Shown here in pieces: positions 6,469 to 11,719 of a stretch of DNA of 12,175 nt (positions are counted from its first letter, which is position 1; every line of letters starts with the position of its first letter). The stretch comes from Mycobacterium sp. (lineage in GTDB: Bacteria; Actinomycetota; Actinomycetes; Mycobacteriales; Mycobacteriaceae), in contig JAHBAP020000460.1 in the NCBI GenBank assembly GCA_018500005.2, forward strand, positions 1 to 12,175. Direction: 5' to 3'. The notes beneath the pieces are model-generated. The model had not been told where the DNA came from and made no database searches. It saw only the letters and a list, made by a program, of their open reading frames with translations. The position numbers were made by a program, and so were the translations under genes.

Positions 6469-7884
6469 CTACGCCTCGAGTCGTGCGCGCACGGTGGCGA
6501 GTTTGTGCCGGAGGTCGGCTTCGGTGATGACGTCACCGGCTAGCAGTGTCGTCGCGAGCGTGATCAGCCGACTCTCGGCGTAGGGGAGATCGGCGTAGCG
6601 GTTGCCCGCGGGCCGGGCCGGCACGGCGTCGGCCCCGGCTCGGTCCAGGGCCGCCAGGGTTCCGTCGAGGCTGGTTTTCCACGGCGGCAGGGGGTCGTCG
6701 ACGCTGTGCTTGGCGGCCATGACGGGCCAGATCTGTTGGCGGGCAACGACTTCTTCCAGGATGGCGAAGTCGGGGGCGGAATCTGCTTGGGTCGGTGTGG
6801 TGTGCCAGCGGTGTTCGGCGCCGCTGAGCCGCCAGTAGGCGATCGCGGCCGTCCAGGTGATGACGAACAGTCCCACGATGACGAATCCGAAGTTGTTCAG
6901 ATCAATAGCGCTGACAGCCTGCGTCAGCGAGTCATTGAGACCGAGCTTGTCGTGCAGGACGCTGATCAGTTCGATGGTGCCGATCAGGAGAGCGACGGCG
7001 ACCGACAGGCCGGTGATGGTCAGGTTGTAGAAAACCTTGCGGACCGGATGGGCGAAGGCCCAGTCGTAGGCAACGGTCATGAACATGCCGTCGGCGGTGT
7101 CCATCAGCGTCATTCCGGCGGCGAACAGGATCGGCAGGGTCAGGATGGCGTACCAGGGCAGCCCGGCGGCCGCACCTGTGCCGGCGAGCGCTAGCAGGGC
7201 GACCTCGGTGGCGGTGTCGAAGCCGAGGCCGAAGAGAACCCCAACACCGAACATCTGGGCGGGGTGCTTGATCCGGTTCATGATCGGCCGCATGATCCGG
7301 GCCAGTACGCCGCGGTTGTTGAGATGTTCCTCGAGTTCGTGCTCGTCGAACTGACCGCGCCGCAGGCCGCGGAAAACCCGCCAGATACCGATCAGTGCAA
7401 CAACATTGATGATGGCGATGAGATACAGGAACAGTCCCGAGGACAACGTGCCGGCGATTCCCAGTGCGTTGCGGGTGGGAGAGTCGTCCCGGATCAAAAC
7501 CCCGGCGATCTTGGTGGCGGCGATGACCAGCAGTGCCAGCACCAGGACCATCATCGAATGCCCGAGGGCGAACCAGAACCCGACCGATTTGGGTCGCGAT
7601 CCGTCAGCGGTGAGCTTGCGGGTGGTGTTGTCGATGGCCGCGATGTGGTCGGCGTCGAAGGCGTGCCGCATCCCGAAGGTATAGGCGGTCAGCCCCAAGC
7701 CGATACCGAACACCTGGGTGCCCACCTGATAGTGCTGCGGGGCGATCAGGAACAGCAGCGTGCCAAACCCGACCAGGTGCAGGGCGCCGATGACCGTGGC
7801 CAGGCCGCTGAACTCCCACCAGTCCCGGCGATTCCACGACCCGACGAGGCGCCGCAGAGCGTTACGGGTCGCAGGGTCGGTCAA
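6469..7884 (-). CDS. NiCoT-family cobalt/nickel permease fused to a C-terminal P15K-like domain
   Basis: This membrane protein should import Co2+ (or Ni2+) for the cobalt-dependent thiocyanate hydrolase encoded upstream. From a TTG start at 7884 it has 471 residues. About eight hydrophobic segments lie at roughly 27-48, 59-85, 105-131, 145-171, 211-233, 242-269, 287-310 and 331-351. The NiCoT signature RHAFDADHI is at 73-81, with FGLGFDTATE at 218-227 and LFAAGMTLMDTADGMFM at 253-269. Residues about 372-471 form an extra soluble domain that aligns with the neighbouring P15K-like protein (shared PLPPWKTSLDG and ITEADL...RARLEA). The TTG start is supported by GGAGG four bases upstream and by the TTGA overlap with the preceding stop; an in-frame opening up to 8133 overlaps the upstream gene and has no homology. 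NhlF of Rhodococcus nitrile hydratase clusters is the known functional analogue. The fused domain is unusual. Confidence 0.92.
   Translation of the reverse strand: MTDPATRNALRRLVGSWNRRDWWEFSGLATVIGALHLVGFGTLLFLIAPQHYQVGTQVFGIGLGLTAYTFGMRHAFDADHIAAIDNTTRKLTADGSRPKSVGFWFALGHSMMVLVLALLVIAATKIAGVLIRDDSPTRNALGIAGTLSSGLFLYLIAIINVVALIGIWRVFRGLRRGQFDEHELEEHLNNRGVLARIMRPIMNRIKHPAQMFGVGVLFGLGFDTATEVALLALAGTGAAAGLPWYAILTLPILFAAGMTLMDTADGMFMTVAYDWAFAHPVRKVFYNLTITGLSVAVALLIGTIELISVLHDKLGLNDSLTQAVSAIDLNNFGFVIVGLFVITWTAAIAYWRLSGAEHRWHTTPTQADSAPDFAILEEVVARQQIWPVMAAKHSVDDPLPPWKTSLDGTLAALDRAGADAVPARPAGNRYADLPYAESRLITLATTLLAGDVITEADLRHKLATVRARLEA
6662..6689. repeat. 28-base near-identical repeat, copy in the permease C-terminal domain
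   Basis: This stretch differs from 8113-8140 at one of 28 bases. It encodes part of the PLPPWKTSLDG region in the permease-fused domain and reflects common ancestry (or gene conversion) of the two P15K-like domains. Confidence 0.7.
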
Positions 7885-8258
7885 TCCGCCTCCAACCGCG
7901 CCCGGATGGCAGACAGCCGCTGGCTCAGGTCTGCCTCGCTGATGACCCCGCGGGCCAGCAGTGAGTGCGCTAACGCGACGAGTTGGTTCTCGGGGTATGG
8001 CAGGTCGGAGTAGCGGGTGGCCGAGAGTTCGTCCTCCTCGTCCCGTCGTTCCTTGAACGTCAGGGAGAGGTCCTCTTCGGGCGCGCATGCCTTGTCCAGA
8101 GCGTCGCACAACCCGTCGAGGCTGGTCTTCCACGGCGGCAACGGGTTTTCCACCCCGTACTTGGCCGTCATCTCCGGCCAGGTGTGGTTGCGCGCCACGA
8201 TCTCGTCGAGGACGACGAAGTCCTCGGCGGCCACCTGCCCGGGAGTGGGGGTGTTCAC
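7881..8258 (-). CDS. P15K-like thiocyanate hydrolase maturation protein
   Basis: This 125-residue soluble protein matches the position, size and character of P15K, the small protein downstream of the SCNase genes in Thiobacillus thioparus that is needed for cobalt insertion and cysteine oxidation. It resembles the N-terminal half of nitrile hydratase beta subunits and NhlE-type activators: the segment PLPPWKTSLDGL at 39-50 and the helical YSDLPYPENQLVALAHSLLA region at 83-102 followed by GVISEADL. The GTG start at 8258 overlaps the TGA of the gamma subunit gene (GTGA), implying translational coupling; GTG at codon 9 is an alternative because the AAGGAG motif lies directly against the first GTG. 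Its stop overlaps the permease TTG. Residues about 13-124 align with the permease C-terminus, with an extra acidic insert at about 60-80. Identification as P15K rests on context and family resemblance. Confidence 0.85.
   Translation of the reverse strand: MNTPTPGQVAAEDFVVLDEIVARNHTWPEMTAKYGVENPLPPWKTSLDGLCDALDKACAPEEDLSLTFKERRDEEDELSATRYSDLPYPENQLVALAHSLLARGVISEADLSQRLSAIRARLEAD
8113..8140. repeat. 28-base near-identical repeat, copy in the P15K-like gene
   Basis: Partner of 6662-6689, with 27 of 28 bases the same. It lies in the same protein motif of the free-standing P15K-like gene. Confidence 0.7.
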
Positions 8259-8980
8259 TCCTTCACCGGGCGGACGGCCTTACGCACCAGGGGAGTGACG
8301 TTGGTTGTCACGCCCGGCTTCGGCAGCGCCACACCGATGAGGCTGTCGCGGGTGATGATCTCGGAGAGTTGGTCCTCGGTCCAGCCCTCTGTGCCCTCCG
8401 GGCGCATCGGCATGACCATGAAGCGGTGCTTCTGGTTGGAGTCCTCGACCCGCACCTCGACGCCGTCGGGCAGTTCCAGTCCGAACTCGGAGAGCACCTG
8501 ACGGGGCCAGCGCACGATGCGGCGGCGGTAGTTCGGCGTGCGGTACCACTCCGGGGAGTTGCCAAGGATCGGACGTGGGTAGCAGGAGCACAGCGCACAG
8601 ACGATCACGTTGTGCACCTCGGGGGTGTTCTCCAGCACCTTGAACGCGGTGAAGTCACTGGGGGTCCCGAAGCCGGTCGGATCGAGCCAGTCGACGCCGA
8701 CCGCCTTGGAAGCCGCGACGGCGTCCTCGAGAACGAGCTTCTTGAACTCCGGGTCCAGCCAGGCCTTGGCGACCAGGCGTGCAGCGGGGGTGGGCCCGAT
8801 CTGTTCGGCGTACTCGGTGAACTGCCGGTGTTCGGCAGCAGTGAAAAGGCCCTTCTCGATGCACAATTCGCGCAATGCGATCTCGAGGACCTCGAAGTCG
8901 GTGATCTCATCGACCATGGGTTTGACGGTGCGGATGTGATCGCCGTCGAGGCTGTGGTCGTGTCCGTGGTCGTCAGACAT
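8255..8980 (-). CDS. scnC: Thiocyanate hydrolase gamma subunit (cobalt site)
   Basis: This 241-residue catalytic subunit binds the low-spin Co(III) of SCNase, which hydrolyses thiocyanate to carbonyl sulfide and ammonia. It is homologous to nitrile hydratase alpha. The metal claw is VCALCSC with Cys128, Cys131 and Cys133, the same numbering I recall for T. thioparus SCNase gamma, where the last two are oxidised to sulfinic and sulfenic acids. CYPRPILG follows, with Arg where nitrile hydratases usually have Trp, and the block SPEWYRTPNYRRRIVRWPRQ (142-161) also matches SCNase. Two oddities are seen: Ala in place of the Thr (Co type) or Ser (Fe type) after the first claw cysteine, and a His/Asp-rich start (HGHDH) that could bind metal. 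The ATG start has only a distant AAGGA. It lies 52 bases after the beta-alpha gene and overlaps the P15K-like gene by four bases. Confidence 0.94.
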   Translation of the reverse strand: MSDDHGHDHSLDGDHIRTVKPMVDEITDFEVLEIALRELCIEKGLFTAAEHRQFTEYAEQIGPTPAARLVAKAWLDPEFKKLVLEDAVAASKAVGVDWLDPTGFGTPSDFTAFKVLENTPEVHNVIVCALCSCYPRPILGNSPEWYRTPNYRRRIVRWPRQVLSEFGLELPDGVEVRVEDSNQKHRFMVMPMRPEGTEGWTEDQLSEIITRDSLIGVALPKPGVTTNVTPLVRKAVRPVKE

Positions 8981-9032
8981 GTGGTGTTCTCAATTCCTTT
9001 TCAAGAAATGGGGGTAAGGGTGGCGTCGGCGG

Positions 9033-9869
9033 TCAGACCGCGTCCAGCCAACGCTCGGGGATCTCGGTCTGCAGGGTGTCATTCTTCGGGCCGGTGTAGA
9101 CGTCCCACAATTCGGACTGATTGAACCGAACGATATACATCCACTCCGGCGTGGCGTCCTCACGGTCCCAGGTCTCGTCCTCCGGGGCCGGGGTCTCGTA
9201 GGTGACCTCGGCGATGATCCCTTCGGCGCCCCGGCAGTACTCGGGGGTGCGGGTGTAGAACATCGCCGGGAGTTCCTTGACCTTGACCTTGTCGCCCTTC
9301 TTGAACTTCGCCGGGCCGGCCTGGCCCTTGAAGCAATCCGGGTCGCCCTTGCCCATCGCTTCTTCGATGTGCTTGTTGCGCTTGACCTTCGAGCCGTCGC
9401 CTTCGAACTTCGGTTGCGCCTCTGGGTACTTTCCGTCCAGCGAACCGGGGTAGCGGGCCTGCACCTCGGCCAGTCGGTCGGTCAGCTCACCCCAGGAGAT
9501 GTACTTCTTCTCGATCAGCAGCCGACCGACCGACCAGAGCCAGCGGCTGTAATAGGGCAGGCCCAGATAGATTGCCCGGCCCACATCGACGTTGGCGATC
9601 CGGCGGCGTTCCTCGGAAACCCAGATGCCCTTCCAGCCCAGCACCTCGCAGAGCACGTAGGTCATCAGCTCCCACTGCTCTTCTTCCTTGTTCTCATACA
9701 GGTGCGGAAAGTCCAGCTCGCCGCCGACGTCGTGACTGGTCTTCATGTAGGCCAGCCAGTGATCGTGGGTGATCTCATTGGCGAGTGGCCACTCGGGCAC
9801 TTCGGGGAAGATCGTCTTCAGGCGCGACACCAGCGCCAGTTGGGCGGCGCGTTCTCCTGCAGTGCTCAT
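9033..9869 (-). CDS. Thiocyanate hydrolase fused beta-alpha subunit
   Basis: This 278-residue protein joins in one chain the two small SCNase subunits that are separate genes (scnB, scnA) in T. thioparus. Residues about 1-150 match the beta subunit: EITHDHWLAY, HDVGGELD (46-53), EEQWEL, EERRR (86-90) and LGLPYYSRWL (102-111). A charged linker follows (about 151-172). Residues about 173-278 match the alpha subunit, an SH3-like barrel: GDPDCFKG (175-182), FKKGDKVKV, FYTRTPEYCRGAEG (204-217) and NDTLQTEIPERWL at the end. It lacks the MDGIHD-type N-terminus of true nitrile hydratase beta chains, which together with these blocks argues for thiocyanate rather than nitrile as substrate. The ATG start has AAAGG five bases upstream. 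As first gene of the operon it follows a long AT-rich leader. It needs the gamma subunit for activity. Confidence 0.93.
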   Translation of the reverse strand: MSTAGERAAQLALVSRLKTIFPEVPEWPLANEITHDHWLAYMKTSHDVGGELDFPHLYENKEEEQWELMTYVLCEVLGWKGIWVSEERRRIANVDVGRAIYLGLPYYSRWLWSVGRLLIEKKYISWGELTDRLAEVQARYPGSLDGKYPEAQPKFEGDGSKVKRNKHIEEAMGKGDPDCFKGQAGPAKFKKGDKVKVKELPAMFYTRTPEYCRGAEGIIAEVTYETPAPEDETWDREDATPEWMYIVRFNQSELWDVYTGPKNDTLQTEIPERWLDAV

Positions 9870-9990
9870 CGAAGCCTTTCGTAAAGATGCCCTAATGCAT
9901 TGAAGCCTAGGGGCCGATGTGAAATATTTCGGGATGCACTTTTTGGGAATTTAGCCGAACCGTTCCCGCTTTGCATGAAGTCAATTGATA
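9870..9990 (-). promoter_or_regulatory. AT-rich leader and putative promoter of the SCNase operon
   Basis: This stretch is clearly richer in A and T than its surroundings. On the minus strand TAAATT (9953-9948) fits the mycobacterial TANNNT -10 pattern, and a TTGACT (9984-9979) lies upstream but at 25 bases, too far to be its -35 partner. The ten-base perfect palindrome GAAATATTTC (9921-9930) lies downstream of the proposed -10 and is a candidate operator. The arms GGGAA and TTCCC (9945-9949, 9963-9967) flank the -10. No cobalamin riboswitch box was recognised. All assignments are by eye. Confidence 0.35.
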
Positions 9991-10163
9991 CGTTCGCACG
10001 CCGCGGCAGATCCAGGGCTGAAAGCACGAGTGCGCGAGGCGTTCAGTGCCTCGAATATCTGCCGAAATATCTTGCGGCAGTAGACGGCGGTGAGCTCATC
10101 TTTGCCGATCTGGCCGGTGCCGCCGTAGCAGTCGACCTCGCGCCAGAGATCTGATGACGGCAT
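9981..10163 (-). CDS. Doubtful small ORF, 60 residues, between the SCNase and UbiX blocks
   Basis: A frame from ATG 10163 to TGA 9981 encodes 60 residues beginning MPSSDLWREVDCYGGTGQ. The first two thirds use GC-ending codons like a real gene, while the last third does not. No good ribosome binding site precedes the ATG, and a stop codon lies four codons upstream, so it is not a continuation of a longer gene. I do not recognise a family. It could be a small gene, a decayed fragment, or chance. The remaining bases up to the TIGR02444 stop at 10196 show nothing else. Confidence 0.25.
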   Translation of the reverse strand: MPSSDLWREVDCYGGTGQIGKDELTAVYCRKIFRQIFEALNASRTRAFSPGSAAACERIN

Positions 10164-10195
10164 GGGCAAAGACTACGGCGCAACTCGCGAGACTG

Positions 10196-10714
10196 CTAGC
10201 CCGCTGCCCCGGCGATGGTATCGATGGCGCGGCGGTCCTGATCGCCGATTGGGATGGGGGAGTAGGAATTGATGACGGTTTTGATTGCCGCCGAGGCGCA
10301 TTCGCTGGCACTCCCGGATGCCGTTACGGGCTCCAACGCGGGAAGCAGTGCGCCGAGTTGGTCCAGTTCGATCAGTTCGGCGTCGATCTCGATTCGCTGA
10401 ACCTGGCTGCGTAACTGTGCGGTGATGTCGTCGGGTGCGGGTGCAGGTCCGGTTTTGAGGCGTTGGCGTACCGCGCGAAGTGGGCGCACGATCTCGCGGT
10501 GCCACTCGTCCACTCGGCCTCTGGCGGCATCGACTCCGGAGGCCGTCAGTGTCTGGCGCAGCACCGCACCCAGGTACGCCGCGAACAGGACCACGGGGAC
10601 GTCCAGATCGTGCCGGCTCTGCAGATGCAGACATGCCGCGGGCACGCCGTCGCGTGCGTAGAGCGCCAGGGCGAATCGTGTGAAGGACCCGGGGCCGTCG
10701 GCTGACGTGGTTAT
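10196..10714 (-). CDS. TIGR02444-family (DUF2390) protein, apparent ATA start
   Basis: The product is a helical soluble protein of about 172 residues with no known function. The features FALALYARDGV, ACLHLQ, LDVPVVLFAAYLG, EWHREIVRPLRAVRQRLK and a C-terminal heptad-like LR..VQRIEIDAELIEL segment match the TIGR02444 family as I recall it, otherwise known mainly from Proteobacteria. Homology requires a start shortly before FALALYARDG, but there is no ATG, GTG or TTG there. An ATA at 10714 has GGGAGG four bases upstream and overlaps the UbiX stop as ATAA, exactly the layout expected of a coupled start. The nearest standard start is GTG 10645, which would remove the conserved first helix; a GTG at 10945 would overlap most of UbiX's 3' half. 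The C-terminus beyond about residue 120 is not recognisable. It may be the last gene of the UbiD-UbiX operon. Confidence 0.75.
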   Translation of the reverse strand: MTTSADGPGSFTRFALALYARDGVPAACLHLQSRHDLDVPVVLFAAYLGAVLRQTLTASGVDAARGRVDEWHREIVRPLRAVRQRLKTGPAPAPDDITAQLRSQVQRIEIDAELIELDQLGALLPALEPVTASGSASECASAAIKTVINSYSPIPIGDQDRRAIDTIAGAAG

Positions 10715-11280
10715 CGGCCCTCCCAGCGGCGGTACAGCTCGTGAGAGATGTCGAACTGGTCGAGAAGCTTGCCCACGGTCTGGTTGAGCAGATCGTCGAT
10801 GGTTTGGGGCTGATGGTAGAAGGCCGGGGCCGGCGGCATGATCGTCCCTCCGGCTAGCGTGACGGTCTCCATATTGCGAATGTGGATCAGCGACAACGGC
10901 GTCTCCCGCGGAACCAGCACCAGGCGGCGTCGTTCCTTGAGGCACACATCGGCGGCGCGGGTGAGCAGGTCACTGACGGTGCCGGTGGCGATCGTGGCCA
11001 AGGTCTTCATCGAGCACGGCACCACCGCCATGCCGATGGTGCGGAAAGATCCCGAGGAGATCGCGGCGCCGAAATCCCCAGGCTCGTACACCACGTCGGC
11101 CAGAGCCTCGAAATCGGCGCGGCTGCATCCCATTTCGAATTCGATCGTTTTGTCGGCTCCCTTGGAGACGACGAGGTGGGTCTCGATTTCGGGATGGTTG
11201 TGCAGCGCCTTCAGGGTGGCGAAGGCCAGGTGTGGGGCGCTGGATCCGCTGACACCGATGATCAGACGTTGCCGTTGCAC
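10711..11280 (-). CDS. ubiX: UbiX/Pad1-type flavin prenyltransferase
   Basis: This 189-residue flavoprotein makes prenylated FMN from FMN and dimethylallyl phosphate, the cofactor that UbiD-family decarboxylases need. The FMN-binding GVSGSS is at 9-14, SGSFRT at 76-81, VPCSMKTLA at 87-95, the basic KERRRLVLVPRETPLS at 115-130 and PPAPAFY at 149-155, all conserved family blocks. Length is normal. The GTG start at 11280 is the only start that keeps the first beta strand, although no clear ribosome binding site precedes it; translation is probably coupled to the SRPBCC gene, which ends seven bases upstream. Its stop overlaps the proposed start of the TIGR02444 gene. A UbiD gene two positions upstream is the expected client. 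Confidence 0.95.
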   Translation of the reverse strand: MQRQRLIIGVSGSSAPHLAFATLKALHNHPEIETHLVVSKGADKTIEFEMGCSRADFEALADVVYEPGDFGAAISSGSFRTIGMAVVPCSMKTLATIATGTVSDLLTRAADVCLKERRRLVLVPRETPLSLIHIRNMETVTLAGGTIMPPAPAFYHQPQTIDDLLNQTVGKLLDQFDISHELYRRWEGR

Positions 11281-11287
11281 GCGGTGT

Positions 11288-11689
11288 TTAGGACTTCTCG
11301 ACGTAGGACTTCAGCCGGTTGAGGACTCCACCCCAGTAGGTGTTGCAGTAGGCCAGGTGCGGGTCGTCGCTGGCCCACTCGCCGTCGGTCAGCGCGACTT
11401 CGGTGCGGCCGTCGGGCAGATCAGTCAAAGTGAGTGTCAACCTTTTGCCGGCGGTGTTGCCTGGCCCTTCGACGGCAGTCCGTACGATCGAGGAGTCCTT
11501 GTTGAGTTCATCGATGCGCCAACCGAACGTGAGTCCAGGTTTCGGGGTCCACGTCAGCGTCTTGCCAGGGGCGATCTCGCCCGCCATCGTTCCTTCGTGC
11601 CACTTGCGCTGCTGGTCGATGTCCGCCAGTGCGGCATACACCGCGGAGCGGCGTGCGGAGATCGCAATGGCGTGTCGAAGGGTCGTCAT
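11288..11689 (-). CDS. SRPBCC-family (AHSA1/START-like) protein
   Basis: This 133-residue single-domain protein is predicted to have the helix-grip fold with a deep hydrophobic pocket. The N-terminal strand (HAIAISARRSAVYAALADID) and the C-terminal helix (YWGGVLNRLKSYVEKS) are typical of the family; WHEG and TLTLTDLPDGRTEVALTDG give the central strands. Members bind aromatic or lipid-like ligands, or act as chaperones, so here it might bind the UbiD substrate or product. That is inference from its position between ubiD and ubiX. The ATG start has AGGAG seven bases upstream. It starts 30 bases after the UbiD stop. No catalytic motif is visible. Confidence 0.9.
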   Translation of the reverse strand: MTTLRHAIAISARRSAVYAALADIDQQRKWHEGTMAGEIAPGKTLTWTPKPGLTFGWRIDELNKDSSIVRTAVEGPGNTAGKRLTLTLTDLPDGRTEVALTDGEWASDDPHLAYCNTYWGGVLNRLKSYVEKS

Positions 11690-11719
11690 GATTTGGCTCC
11701 TAGGTCTGCTTTCTGGAAG

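Noticed and set aside
7264..8013. A 249-codon open frame on the plus strand across the permease and P15K-like genes
   Set aside because: It runs antisense to two clearly homologous proteins, and its product is rich in Asp, Gln, Gly and Pro with no family resemblance.
7885..8133. Extension of the permease by 83 residues to an upstream start
   Set aside because: It would overlap most of the P15K-like gene, the added residues look random (Arg/Pro-rich), and TTG 7884 has a GGAGG four bases upstream plus a four-base overlap with the preceding stop.
8255..9869. Nitrile hydratase alpha and beta subunits
   Set aside because: The beta-like chain lacks the MDGIHD start, carries SCNase-type blocks in both halves, and the gamma chain has CYPRP and cysteine numbering 128/131/133 as in thiocyanate hydrolase.
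9900..10154. An 84-codon plus-strand frame in the SCNase leader
   Set aside because: It has no ribosome binding site, crosses the AT-rich promoter-like stretch, and its product shows no motif.
9870..10195. Cobalamin or cobalt riboswitch upstream of the SCNase operon
   Set aside because: I found no cobalamin box or paired conserved elements on the minus strand; only short palindromes.
10715..10945. Extension of the TIGR02444 protein by 77 residues to GTG 10945
   Set aside because: The added part is entirely inside the ubiX coding region in another frame and resembles no protein.
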